Positions 1 to 11,600 of a stretch of DNA of 29,138 bases are shown here, one piece after another. Every line of letters begins with the position of its first letter. Position 1 is the stretch's first letter. Source of the DNA: Schoenoplectus triqueter. Its lineage: Eukaryota; Streptophyta; Magnoliopsida; Poales; Cyperaceae. The DNA is taken from the NCBI GenBank assembly GCA_964058805.1, contig CAXKVV010001535.1, positions 1-29,138 on the forward strand, given 5' to 3'. The notes under the pieces are model-generated. The model had not been told where the DNA came from. It made no database searches and saw nothing but the letters and a program-made list of their open reading frames with translations. The position numbers and the translations under genes are program-made.

Positions 1-1320
1 AACTAATTTGGTATAGCTTTCTCTCTCACCACACCCCTCTATTTATAGAAAATATGGGATTACCAAATTACCAAAATACCCTCATGAATAGTAGGGAGGT
101 TCCAAAGTGAAAAGACCAAAATACCCTTTAAAGTTCATCCAATTTACCAAAATGTCATTAGACTTTTTTAGCCAAATTACTGAAATACCCTTGGACTTTT
201 GGCCAAATTACCAAAATACCCTTTTGAGGTTGGCATGGGCTTTTCATGGGCCTTTTTGGACTTTTCTGATTTTGAGCTTTTAATTATTAATTAAGGCTTT
301 AATTATTAATGGTTTTTGGCCCATAATTCAAATCCATAATTAAAATTTAAAATCCAAATCAAATATATATAATTGTCATGTACAATTATATTTTTCTCGG
401 TTGTTATTTCGGCGAATTTATACAATGTGTCCAACACGTTATAAATTCAATCTGATTTTTGCTTCTTGTCATCTCTATGACAAATATAATTATATCATAT
501 ATAATTAATTATAACCATCTTATTATTAATTATAAATAATTTATAATTAATCAATAAGATTCTCCGATTAACTCCTATACGGTGTGACCCGACATAATCC
601 GTGTTATGTTGGTAAATAGAGTTAAAACTGTTTTAAGTTCTATAATCATAGGAGACATCTGGCAGAATGCACTATGATCATCCAATTACAAAGATGATGA
701 TGTACTATACAATATCATGCTCTAGTAAAGTATTTACTTGTGTTTAATTTTTTTGTCTCATAGCTATCAGATCAATTTCAAGGTAGGTATGTGTCATCCT
801 TGCAAACTTAATCTTTTCTTGATCCTGAGTAAATTATCAAATATAATTACTCTTGTAATTATACTAATAGCAGATAATCTTACTCTATCAAGGTGCCCAG
901 TGATGCTATAACTCGTATAGAAATACGAGGGACAATAGTACTTTTGGCAAACCATCTCTTCTTCCACATAAGTTATGTATACCGAAGAGCTACCTTTATA
1001 TCTACTTTTTACGGATAACGTTTGGTAGAAATCACACACATACAATTTAATTTAATGTTTCATTCGGGGTCTATCAAATACGAAGTTCCTAGAACATCTA
1101 TCTATGTGATTAAAATGATAATTATTTGTCTATGGTTTGTAAAACTTGACAATCATTTAATCCACATACTAACGTGATAGCGGTTAATTAGTGTTCCTGC
1201 TAATTACCTTGATTAGTGAATTTTAAGAGTATATTCTATATTATGAAGTTTCACAATTCCAGTCATGAACTCGAAATAATTCATAAATTCAATAATTCTT
1301 AAGGAAATAAAATATCATTT
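1..1320. other. AT-rich intergenic DNA, possible old LTR-type debris
   Basis: No gene could be supported. The first 225 bases repeat a degenerate phrase around CCAAATTACCAAAATACCC. Around 560-620 there is a GGTGTGACCCGACATAA stretch of a type seen in plant LTRs. This is family resemblance only; no LTR ends, primer site or coding remnant were found, so the retroelement reading is a guess. Confidence 0.3.
60..225. repeat. degenerate CCAAAATACCC repeat block
   Basis: Four to five imperfect copies of a phrase close to CCAAATTACCAAAATACCC start near 62, 116, 139, 172 and 203, with irregular spacing of roughly 25-55 bases. The copies are diverged and the spacing is irregular, so this is a dispersed or eroded repeat rather than a clean satellite. 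Confidence 0.6.
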
Positions 1321-1434
1321 AAATATGCAATTCATGAACAAAGCTTTATATAATAAATTTATCGTATTATTGACTTCAAAATTATTACAAACTAACTTGT
1401 GTTATCCTATTCTTGGTGCTGCGATAATTTGTTT

Positions 1435-1458
1435 GGCTGTACCAGTACTGGTACAGCC
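1435..1458. repeat. perfect 24-bp palindrome
   Basis: The half-site GGCTGTACCAGT is followed immediately by its exact reverse complement, with no spacer. It sits just upstream of a 32-bp tandem duplication in otherwise AT-rich DNA. No function is assigned. Confidence 0.9.
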
Positions 1459-1465
1459 CTGTACT

Positions 1466-1529
1466 CGGTTTGTTATTTTTCTATTGGTGTGTTGTTGCGG
1501 TTTGTTATTTTTCTATTGGTGTGTTGTTG
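1466..1529. repeat. 32-bp tandem duplication
   Basis: Two exact adjacent copies of a 32-base unit (1466-1497 and 1498-1529) begin CGGTTTGTTATTTTTC. Perfect identity points to a recent duplication, for example by slippage or unequal exchange. The duplicate creates the repeated hydrophobic stretch in a spurious open frame across this region. Confidence 0.9.
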
Positions 1530-1612
1530 CTTTTATCTCTGTCACCTATGCTGGTTGTCTGTGCCTTGTGGGAACTGTCCTTGTAATTGGGTTTTTGATG
1601 TGGCTTAAATGA

Positions 1613-2630
1613 CCTTTACTGTTGGGCTGAAATTGGAATTAAGGATTAGTTGAATGGACCTAAATAAAGTCAATAAGAGAAAAAATAATACAAATGGGCC
1701 GGCTGGACTTAAAGTAAAATCTGGAAAATTATAAGAAAATTGATAAAAGGGATTAGGCGCATTTTCAATAACAAGGATCTAAAATTAATTTATTGGGACA
1801 ATGAATAAATATAATTGACTTAACATATTTATTAGGATTATAAATGATTAAAATAAGGCCCAATAATTTAAAACTTCTCAAGATAATAAAAGTGAATAAT
1901 TAAAAATATGCTTAATTAATTGACGCCGCCCGAAAAGTCGGTGGCATCATGGACTAATACGTAAACTTGAATAGTGAGAAATGATTATATTATCTGCCTC
2001 AAATTAAAATACCGAACCGATACAATGGTATCAAGGCATCATCTGATCCCGTTCATTAAAACACTAACACATTTAATAAAATAAAATGATTAATTAAGTT
2101 TATTTGAATTTCTTTTATTTTATTTTGGTTTTTGACTTATTTTATTACAAAACCTAATTTTAAAACTTATATATAATATTAATGTAAATTATATGAATTA
2201 AGAAAATAATAAATATAATAATTAGAATATAACTAAAATATATATAAATATATATTAATCAATTTCTCTATTTATTTTATTTTATAGTTTTTTTATTTCT
2301 TTGTATCCCGTTGTAATTGTAAAATATAAATGTAATCGATAATAAAGTTAATGGAATAAATTCTGATTTTACATTTATTTCTGTGTGCGTATATTATTCA
2401 TTCTTCTTATATCTGACACTACCGAACGTGCACATTCGAATAATAAAACTTACACTTAATGAAAAACACGTTAAAAAATTGTAAACAATAAAAAAGATAA
2501 TTCATAACTCAAAATAGAATAAAAATGGATTAAACACTAATCGCACCCAAAATAGATAACTGATCATTATAATGAAAGTGATTATTATGACAAACACTGC
2601 AAAATAAACATAAATACGTTAATTAAAAAT
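1613..2630. other. AT-rich intergenic DNA without recognisable gene
   Basis: Very AT-rich with dense stops on both strands. I see no coding remnant, RNA gene or clear repeat boundary here. Confidence 0.5.
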
Positions 2631-4733
2631 TACGACACCCTATAAATATAATAGAAACGTTGCCGAATTTTTAAGAAAAAGATGATAAAATTCGAATGGA
2701 TGTTAATTTAAAATGTTGTTATAATTAATTATCAATTATGAAATAAATCACATTAAAACTAATAAACAGTTAATTTAATATAATAATAGATGATATAGTC
2801 GACTCGGATCCACTCGCGGAGTACGAGGCCGACCCCGACCTCGTGTATGCAGGCACCGACCCCGAGACGGGCGACCTGCCTTCGGAGTAGAGAGACTCCA
2901 TAATCCTCACTAGCAATCCCAAGTACGGATTCCTGAGATTTGATTTTCTCTCTTCAGAAATAGAAACCCAAACCCAAAAATAACAATTTTTAATATTTAA
3001 ACTGAACTGTGCTATTTTTTACCAACCCTTGATTAGAGACCGAATCTGAATTGTCATATGCATACGGTAATTGACCAACGACTTTGGGGCCTACCTGTAT
3101 TTACATGTCATATCATATCATATTGCATGTATACATGATATAAGTAAGACTCGAGAATTAGTCCCGAGATATGATTAGAATAGAATAAAATAAAAAGTTA
3201 TAGATTATAAATTATTGGGATAAATACTATTATTATCATTATTTAATTATTAAGTTAGGAAGTTAATCATGCATTAAATGCATGAGAGTGTTGAGAGGCG
3301 GACCAGGTGATCTCAGTCTGAGATTGCTTTGTATAACCAGACCAACGGGTTATGTTCGGTAAATCGGTTGGCACGTAGGGTCCCTTGGTCTATGTATACA
3401 CTACCACCTTTGTCTGTCGGTTATTCACTGACCTCATTATTTGATGGGTTTGGTAGTGCCACGAGTGCTTTTCTTTGATCAATATTATATTATTTATTAA
3501 TCTGTATATGATTTGATCCCAAATTTAATTGAGTGATTAGGATGGACATGACTTTCAGTGTTTAGTGTGGACAGCCATATTCGAGTCTGAATTCTACTCT
3601 GTTTTATTATATTATTTTATTTAGCCGGCTTATTTGAGATCTCAGTATATCCGAATGGCTTTCTCCTTTGACCCCTAGTTGATACAGAGAAAGTCAAAAA
3701 CTCCCGTTTGGCCCCTAGTTGGTACAAAGAGACTCTCATTTGTTATTATATTCATTTTGTCATTTCACGGGTAGTTATCTCCTTTTGGCGATATGAAAAC
3801 TGAAGTCATACTCTAATCCACTTGATTTTTATAGTGAGATAGATTATCAAATTCAGTAGACCAGAGTACGTGCTTTATAACTGTTCACTCTCCTATGGCG
3901 TTATCGCCTCGGGAGCCCGAATTACCATTTATGCGGCGTTATCATCGCATAAATATAATGTCCTAAGTTAGTAAGTTGGGCCTTGATTATGCCCGCTTAG
4001 GAAAGACTCGAGTTAGTAAGTTGGGTCATGGTTGTGCATGCTCGAGATGGATCTGGTAAATTTACAAATCAGGATTCTATTACAGGAGTTTCTTACTCAT
4101 AATGTGTATTATATTATAATATATTATTTTCATAGATTTTTTATTTTGAATTTCCTTGTCATTTCATATCATAACATCTAGAAAAATTTCTCAAAATGTA
4201 CATAAAAATATTATTTTATTTGTATATGATTATTATATTGCATTAAAACACCAGTATCAGTATTTGGGTCTAGTCTAAGAAAGAAGATCAAATCTTAAGG
4301 CTGGATCTAAATCTGTACTGAGTAATTTTAATCTCCACGGTGGTTGTAGGAACCAGGTTTACAGGTACCAAATTCATCTTGGAGAGAGTGATAGGAGCAG
4401 TCTTGCATGATGATAGAGGTGCTTCGCCGCATTTGCATGTGAGTTGGGTAGTTGATTAGGATCCATCGGGTTTTGAGTTTTTGGATTATTTCTATTGAGA
4501 CTTTATTTGAGAAATTTACCGCCCATTATGATGGAGTCAGCCCCGCCGATGCAGGCGTTGTACTCATTTGTTTATTCTGGACTGTATTATCATGTATTTA
4601 TATATTTATTATTATTTTATTTATTCTGTGTCGATTTATTTATTCATCTCATTTAGTTTTCTGTATGCATGTCTTATCGTACGTACGTGACGAAATTATC
4701 GCCCTAATTCGGTTTAAATATTTTGGGGTATGA
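2630..4733 (+). mobile_element. probable Ty3/gypsy-type LTR (solo or truncated)
   Basis: The right end reads TTTTGGGGTATGACA, like the terminus of many plant Ty3/gypsy (Tekay/del-like) LTRs. The left end near 2631 reads ACGACACCCTATAAATAT, which is roughly the inverted complement of the right end, as expected for LTR termini. The interior has moderately GC-rich LTR-like phrases (such as GGCGTTATCGCCTCGGGAGCC around 3896-3920) and no pol or gag coding remnant. No target-site duplication is obvious (AAAAT at the left, GTATA at the right), so either the boundaries are eroded or the left end is misplaced. The right end abuts the copia remnant that starts near 4740. Confidence 0.4.
2796..2890 (+). 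pseudogene. GC-rich coding-like island, unknown origin
   Basis: About 95 bases of strikingly GC-rich sequence lie in AT-rich surroundings. The plus strand reads as one open frame ending at TAG (2888-2890), with an acidic tail that includes EYEADPDLVYAGTDPETG. The third codon positions are almost all G or C, unlike anything nearby. I do not recognise the protein. It could be a captured exon end, a gag-pol tail, or LTR sequence that merely looks coding. Confidence 0.35.
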
Positions 4734-4799
4734 CAGTATATGTGCTGGGATGAGATGAGACCACGCAGACGCTGAGACTTTCTAGCGTCTTCTGGGTTA

Positions 4800-5729
4800 G
4801 GGTATTAAACCCTCATTTTTCTCCTCTTCGCTCCTCAGATGAGTAGCATTGTTGCCTTTTCTCCCCCTCTCGATCTCTTTTTTCCTTCTCGATCCAACTT
4901 GCTGGTCGAAGATGTGTGTGCAAGAATCAACAATTCTTCTTTGTGTGACCTGAGATCTTACAATGTGTGCATGTCTCATCTCCTGCTGCCCTTTCTTTGA
5001 ATTTAGGGTTTGAGAAATTTTTGAATGGAGGTTTCAAATTGTTGACTGATAAGGCTTACGTCTCGTGTTCCTCACCGGCTTTGTCATATGGACCATCCAT
5101 GCCTCGTCGTCTTGCTTCTTCCCTTTGAATCATACTCACCACAATTTTAAAAGAAGGGAGCTCGACTAAGAAGAGAATGTGGGACCTGATACTTCCATAG
5201 CCCGAATCAAGCCCCGAGAGGTACAAATAAATTTCATCCCTCTCAGCTCGCTTTTGGATTTCTTTGAGATCAGTGGTCGGTGGGAGGTACATTTTGAGCT
5301 CTTCAATCTTTCTCTTGACCTCTGCCAGGTATTCGCTATTTGTGTGATTTTCTTATTTGATTTGCTATAATTCTTGCTTGAGATTGTATATATGGGAGAA
5401 ATTTTAATTTTTGTCGTATTTTTTTTAGAGATATTCTCATACTTCTTTTGTTGTTTCTTGATACGTGCACATCTCAGCTATGTGTGACTCCATGGATGCT
5501 ACAAGCCATGAGACTACTTCTTGATCTTATATTTTCCAATCTTCCCGAGCTTGATTTCTATTGTTGTAGGTACGAGTGATAATCCGGGATTCTTGGATGT
5601 TCCAGTCACTAGCCCTAATTTTCCTTGACCTCTCAGTAAGATTTTGACAGCTCGAATCCATGACATATAGTTGAGTTCACTCAGCATGATGTTTGTAAGT
5701 TTTGTAGATGTTCCTGGTTGATGGGCCAT
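4800..5729 (-). pseudogene. copia gag, degenerate
   Basis: The start codon at 5729 opens MAHQPGTSTKLTNI, followed by SELNYMSWIRAVKILLRGQG, a Ty1/copia gag N-terminus of the UBN2/DUF4219 type (tryptophan and 'RAVK..L.G.GKLG.VTG' pattern). The frame then breaks. A second open block (5292-5056) carries the family's RDEIYLYLSGLDSGYGSIRS and ELPSFKIVVSMIQREE patterns. A CCHC zinc knuckle follows in another frame. Several stops and frame shifts separate these blocks. In life the product would coat retrotransposon RNA in cytoplasmic particles; this copy cannot make it. Confidence 0.8.
4930..4971 (-). other. gag zinc knuckle remnant (CX2CX4HX4C)
   Basis: The minus strand encodes CTHCKISGHTKKNC, an intact CX2CX4HX4C retroviral-type zinc knuckle, followed directly by a stop codon. 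It confirms that the block is gag and places the end of the surviving coding region. Confidence 0.8.
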
Positions 5730-6164
5730 TTTCTGATAAATTTCTCGCTTGTGTTGGTTTTGGATTTTCAGCTAATATGAATAGATACTAGTATTCATAT
5801 TTGCTTTTGCTAGTTTTAGATTTTCAGCTGGTATGAACATATATTGATATTTTGATTTTTGCCTTTACTGGTATTCAATTTTTGAGCTGATATTGGATTT
5901 TCTAGTGTTGGATTTTTTTATTGATAAGAACAAAATATGTTATGGGGCTTTTTTTCTTCTGGCAATTGAGGGATATAATGTAACTTATAATAGTTATTGA
6001 TATGAATTGTATTGATATGAATTGTGAGATTTTTCTGGTATTGGCTGATTTACTGTGAGTTGAAGCTCTGTATCAATTGGTAGAGGGTTATTGACAGTAA
6101 GTGCTTGATATTTATCAGATTATGTGGGTTATGAGTATATGATGATATATGATTTAAGAATCCC

Positions 6165-6176
6165 GCTCTGATACTA
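6165..6176 (-). other. primer-binding site (initiator tRNA-Met)
   Basis: The minus strand reads TAGTATCAGAGC immediately after the LTR. The canonical plant retrotransposon site complementary to the 3' end of initiator tRNA-Met is TGGTATCAGAGC, so there is one mismatch. This fixes the element's orientation and the inner LTR edge. Confidence 0.8.
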
Positions 6177-6393
6177 TGTTATAAATTATGAGCATTGTAT
6201 ATCAGGAAAATATCAGTATGATTGTTATTTTTCTCGTATGTGTCAGTATTACATCCGATCGCTATTTATACGTTGCTATCCAACGGTTATTTATTGTTCC
6301 GTTTGACACACAGTAATGGCTCTTTATTATTGGGCTTATGATATACACTTCGAGGCCCAATATCTAATCTATTTCTAATCTACTTCTTTAACA
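6177..6393 (-). repeat. copia 5' LTR, 217 bp
   Basis: On the minus strand it begins TGTTAAAGAAG and ends TTTATAACA, so it has the standard TG...CA ends and a short TGTTA/TAACA inverted repeat. The primer-binding site follows directly inside it. A TATA-like GTATAAATAG lies at about 6266-6275 (minus strand). The base content and short length fit a plant Ty1/copia LTR. Confidence 0.75.
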
Positions 6394-7220
6394 GGAATAA
6401 CTTGAAATCAAATTAAGTATGTACAATCAAAGTTTTATTCAGATTATCAAAAAAATACAAACCGAATCAGTATTTTAATAACATCAACTGAATAAATTAA
6501 AAACTAAATAAACTGAAATTATTTCAGTTTATTTTGTTCAACTAAATTCATCATATTAATTAAAAGGTGATAAAAAATAGAGATAGTTCCCAAATAAAAA
6601 TAAACGAGACAAATAATTCAAAGAACAAAACGAAAATAAATAGAAATTGTAAAAGATAAAAGTATTTGGATTATTCTTAATACAATCATTATTAATATTA
6701 AATAAAATGAATTTATTTAGTATATTTTAGTTTATTCGGTTTATCTGAATTAGAAAAAATATAAATCAAATCAAAGAACAAATCAAATAAGTTAAATTTT
6801 TTATCCGAACTGAATTTTTTAAATAAAAAAATTAAACCAAATAACTCAAAATTTAATGGCACAGTTTGAAATCTAAATTACAACAGATCGGTTTGAACAG
6901 CATGGATTTTAGGCATCTGAAGCATACAGGAGAAGCGACAAGACAGACCGAACAGAACGAGGTTTTGAGTTTAACAAATGATGATTAATGAATACATGTT
7001 TACCATTAACGTATGTCTTGTCTTATACAGAGGAGCAGATGTAAATGGAATCAGAAGGGTCAGTTGATCATCTGATTTTTTTACGATATTTTTGTAATTA
7101 TGTATATTTTTAGAAAAATAAAAAAATAAGTTTATTTTATTTTTTTTAATTTTGATTTCAGAATTTTTTTAATTTTTGACTCTGTACCAAAGTCTAACTC
7201 TGCTTTTACTTAACTATAAT
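6394..7220. other. AT-rich intergenic DNA
   Basis: AT-rich, with low-complexity phrases such as AACTGAAATTATTTCAGTTTA near 6510 and repeated 'TTCGGTTT' or 'AAACCGAA'-like pieces often seen in decayed plant repeats. No gene or clear element boundary is visible. Confidence 0.4.
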
Positions 7221-7221
7221 T

Positions 7222-7654
7222 TGTGTGAATTATTGACCCGACTCGATGGGTTAACCCGATCTCATCTGAATCCGAACTGATCTGACATGATCCGAAAATA
7301 AATGGATTGGATATGGATTTAATTTTTTTACACGAATCGGGTCGGGTTCGGGTCAACCCGACCCAACTCAATTAATTATATTTTTTAAAGTAATTTTGTG
7401 ATTTAGTACTAACTAAAACTTAAATATACACTAATTAAGATTAAATATAAATTAATTATTATTTAATTATTTAAAATTATATAAAAATAATTAATAAGTA
7501 TTTAATTATTTTACACGGGTCAGATCGGATCAGGTCGACCTGTGACCCGATCAGGTCAAGTATGAGTCAAACAATTTTAACCCGAATTTAAATGCTCGGA
7601 TAAAAAAAAAAGTGATCTAATCCGAACTCGATCCGATCCGACATTGACACCCCT
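7222..7654. repeat. GGGTCGGGTT-type interspersed repeat fragment
   Basis: The block is built from variants of the GGGTCGGGTTCGGGTCAACC and GATCGGATCGG phrases common in plant DNA-transposon or MITE debris. The right end reads ACATTGACACCCCT, whose complement AGGGGTGTCAATGT resembles a hAT-like terminus. No matching left inverted terminus was found, so I treat it as a fragment. A weaker relative lies at about 22110-22310. Confidence 0.45.
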
Positions 7655-8519
7655 AAACCGCTATAAGTATCTTATAATTCATTTATTGCCATCTTGTTAG
7701 CTACAGAATGTCATTAACTTCTTTTTTTTTATAGCAGTTTGAAAATTATTTCTGCAACTTTTTGCTTGAACGTTAGAGCGCAACTAAACTTTTAAACAGG
7801 CAGGTCGAGAGCTTTGCTAGTAAAACGATATAAAATTTAGTGCAGGATATAGAAAATTTATATATAAATTTGTTTATTTTTCAGCCCGCACGAAAGCATT
7901 TTTGCGAAATCTACTTGGTCAAAAACTTTTTTTGGTACTCCAAAAATATTTAACGCATCACGATCAACATTACCAGACTTACCAAAAAAAAATACTAATT
8001 AATTATTGTAGGTTGCTTTGTGGCTAGTACAAGATGAGAAACAATATTTACTGAAGAAACAGGACTATATACAGTACTGCATCTTCACAGAGAAGGAGAC
8101 AAACAAATTGTTCAAGAAAGAGCAGTACTGGAATACAAGCGGTGGCTTCCGTCATGCATACAATGACCACATTTTTCCAATAAGAAATTGACAGTAGACA
8201 GTTCACAGCAGCACAAAACTCCAATCTCTAAAGCTGTTACATTGTGCCCCATTGTCATTATCAGAAACCCCACACACTCTGACTTTGGTTCTATAATCAC
8301 AACCCCCACTTAGCCACTTTAACACTAGATTACAAAATTGAGCTCCATTAAAAATTTGAAATGCATGATCATTGACGGGATCCACTTTTTTCATGATTTC
8401 ATTCTCTCGGTACCCACAATTACAATAAAAAGGAACCCATTAGTATCCAATAAAGACAAAAGCCTGCACTGCGCAATGCATCGGTGCAGCAGTAAATATT
8501 AAACCGGCTTCTGGTAATA
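7655..8519. other. intergenic DNA downstream of the APRR2-like gene
   Basis: No coding remnant is supported. The part next to 8520 may include 3' UTR if a polyA site more distal than 8520 is used. Confidence 0.4.
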
Positions 8520-8525
8520 TTTATT
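8520..8525 (-). terminator. polyA signal AATAAA
   Basis: An AATAAA hexamer on the minus strand lies about 155 bases downstream of the stop codon of the APRR2-like gene, a reasonable 3' UTR length for a plant gene. Plant polyA signals are degenerate, so the real site could differ. Confidence 0.45.
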
Positions 8526-8679
8526 TCTTACCCTTCTTTGATTCGTTCGATCTATCTATTGTTGGTTCTTTCACTAAACTAACCTACGGCTATCTCACGA
8601 GTTTAATTTCAAATTACTGTCAGTCATGAAACAAGACTAAGTAGCAGACGTGGCTGCCTCTGAGCCACTTATACAGGTG

Positions 8680-11600
8680 TTAAATGTGGGGTCTAGTTTT
8701 CACGCGAGAACCTGATTGGTGCGTGCAGTTGTGGGCTGGACAGGGTACGGTGTGGATACCGAGACGGTGTAACTCGGATAAAACTGACTCAGTTGAGGGT
8801 GTGGTCAGGCCCAAGGGTAGTGGGCCCCATGGTTTAGCCAATGCTTCCTTCACCACCTTGTCTATTACCTCTTCATCCTGTGCTATGCAATAACACTTTA
8901 GTACCAGCTAGGGTTACACACAATTTCATGAATACATTCAAACAAAGAAATCTCTGATTACCAGTGAAAGACCATTGGAGCTATCTTTGGTCGCATTTCT
9001 GTTGCATGTGGGTGACAACAACTATAAAATTTAAACAAGCAAAGGACAAGAAGTCCAAATTATATATATATGAATCACGCACAGAGAAATGCCATTTGTG
9101 AGTGGTAATAAAAAGAAAGACGATGTGAAAAAAAAAAGAGTCCAAATATTATTATTTCTGGAATTTAGATATTTCGACTTACTAGCGAAGGGATCTGATA
9201 ATTGGCATAAGGTGGAAATACCGGGAAGCCCCATGTATCAGCATTGACCTAAATATATCCAAACACAACATATATAATCTTCCGACTAAGTATTGCTGAG
9301 AGGGGAATGGTACTACTAAATGTATTACTAAAAATTAGTTTATTAGTTATAATATTTGTGAAGAATTACCGCGGGGTAAGACTTCCATGGCCGGTTTTGT
9401 TGAACCGGTACTTGCCAGGGTTGAAATGGGCGGTAGTTATAATTCTGGTCGTGGTACCACGGTGCAAATGGTGGTACCGTGTAATAATGTTGGTGAAATG
9501 GAGGGGGGGATGCAATGGTTGGCCTTTGCATGTAACTGCTTAGACAAGCATCTCGTGGGGTTTTCCATCTTTGTTCTTCTTTTGGCAATATATATCTTCT
9601 GTGCATCCGATACTTCTGTATGACGAAATTATAAGGAGTTACTACCAGAAAAGAACACACAAAATTGATGAGTTCATTAAATGCGCATGCTATTTATGAG
9701 GGTTCTCAGACAATACAAAAGCAACAATAAAGTACATGCAGTGAGGTTATATAAATATAAACGAGACATAAATGTAGATAGAAGTATAAGAGATGATCGA
9801 GCTCCAAAATGAATAAATATATATTAAAGAACTTAAATGCTAATTACATTTTTAAAACAGAACTAGCTTAGCGAAATACATAATGAGAAGAGCTGTCCAA
9901 TTAATATAGATATATATGGTACCTGTAAGTGGCTAGCTATGTTATACCTAGTTAGACCTTCAACTTTCATCAAATCAAGAATATTGGAAGGGATAGCTTG
10001 ATCTATCCCTAGCTGCTTTACTGCTTTAACAAATCTCTTGTGCAATTCCGGTGTCCAATTAACCTTTCTCAACCAAAAAAAAGAACTAGTAATTAAATTA
10101 TAAAGAAATCTCTTGTGCAATTAATTTCCAAATAACATTTAGTTTCCTTGGAATATGATTTAAATATAATACATGAAATTTGTACCTTAGATTTCTTTTT
10201 GTTGTCTTTGCTTGGTGATGATGAAGAACCATTTTTCTTCTTTTTTGAACCAGCTAGATGCAAGTCGCCATGTCCCTCTTTTACAGAACTACATGTATCG
10301 CTCTTTGACATCTCAATAGAGTTCACCTCCTCTTCATGTCTTGTCAACTCTTTTACTTCTTCATTTTGAATTTTGTTTGGTGCAATGATAGAACCATTGC
10401 AGGTATTTTTGACAGATTTGATATTTCTTTCTTCTGATTCTTCATTATTACAAGAAATCCTCAATTTGCTTTCCAACTGCGGCGTTGATTGTCTCGTTAA
10501 TTTTTCAGGAAAATCATTTTCACTTTTCTGCACGTTTTCTTCTTGGTTTATATGAAACAAGGAAACAACTATTTCCTTGATAGGTTTTAGTGTTCCTACA
10601 GCGGTATTGCGCTCGTCCATTGAATTGAATGCCTAATTCAGAGAGAAAAAAATGTTTGTAAAATCACCAAACAGAGAAAGATAACAAGTTGAAAAATCAA
10701 AACTTCATACCTTGTGAATAACATGCTGCCAAATATTTCTCAGTTTGTCTTCTGATAATGGTTTCTCAAGGAACTCGGCTGCACCAAGCTGAGAGAAAGA
10801 TTTCAAATTCAAACATGTACATGTACATTTTAAAGTATATGTCACGAGGTCATATACAAATATTTTCAATTTTTTTAAATAGGAAATTAATTATAGGACT
10901 TACAGCTATGCATTTCATCATGGTGCTTAAGCTAGAACCACTTGATATCACTGTCCATGGAAATTATTTGTCAATGTATGGACAAGGTTGTTTAGTTGAT
11001 GTACATATGCAGGAATTAACAACTTGAGGCGCTGCTACTATTTTTGCAGTACTTACCAATAACCGGAAGGTTGCGGGCTGCTTCAAGAAATTTGTAGCTT
11101 TGTTGGCAGTTGTTTGCTGTAACCTGAAAAATACAAATTGTAAATAATCTTGTGCTTTGTTGTTATAATATCGACACGATTTTTGTTTCTTTATGTCAGA
11201 CATGTATATTACCTCAAGAATAGCTACATGAAAAGATTTGGATTTCTCTGAGTTTTCTTTCTGTGCTTCTTCAAAATTGCTGTACCAAAAAACTGAAGAA
11301 AAGGAAATTAAGAAGCTTTAAATTAGTTCAAGGATACAAAAAAGGTATACTTCATCAAGAAAAAAGATGGAGGTCACAATGCCTCCACAGCCTACTAGTA
11401 CTAGCTACTTGTTTAAATTTTCAATTACCAATATTCCAATTAAAATTGAAAATATCTGTAAATTTTCATTTGAGAACATAAAGTACTCAGATATAAAAAT
11501 TTGAAGGGATGCACACTTCTGTGAGCATGCACATGCAATGTCTAAGAGGAAAAATAAATAAAGAAAATTCATACGAATTAATATCTACATGCCTATATAG

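Larger units (their letters stand above)
4740..6393 (-). mobile_element. Ty1/copia element, truncated (5' LTR + gag remnant)
   Basis: Read on the minus strand, the order is LTR (6393-6177), primer-binding site (6176-6165), leader, gag start codon (5729), degenerate gag, then zinc knuckle (4971-4930). No reverse transcriptase, integrase or second LTR is seen. The element stops where the gypsy-type LTR ends (4733). The pol half was therefore either deleted or displaced by that insertion. Multiple in-frame stops and frameshifts in gag show it is dead. Confidence 0.75.

Noticed and set aside
1325..1612. 95-codon hydrophobic plus-strand open frame
   Set aside because: It runs through the palindrome and tandem duplication, has no family resemblance, and its hydrophobicity comes from T-rich sequence.
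4452..4733. 93-codon plus-strand open frame
   Set aside because: It lies within the LTR-like region and ends at the LTR terminus; the composition is low-complexity and no domain is recognised.
9307..9660. Plus-strand open frames opposite APRR2-like exon 8
   Set aside because: Antisense shadows of a well-supported exon.
11279..11589. GT-AG alternative for the APRR2-like first intron
   Set aside because: It keeps frame but deletes three residues from a conserved part of the pseudo-receiver, so it is kept only as a possible alternative splice form.
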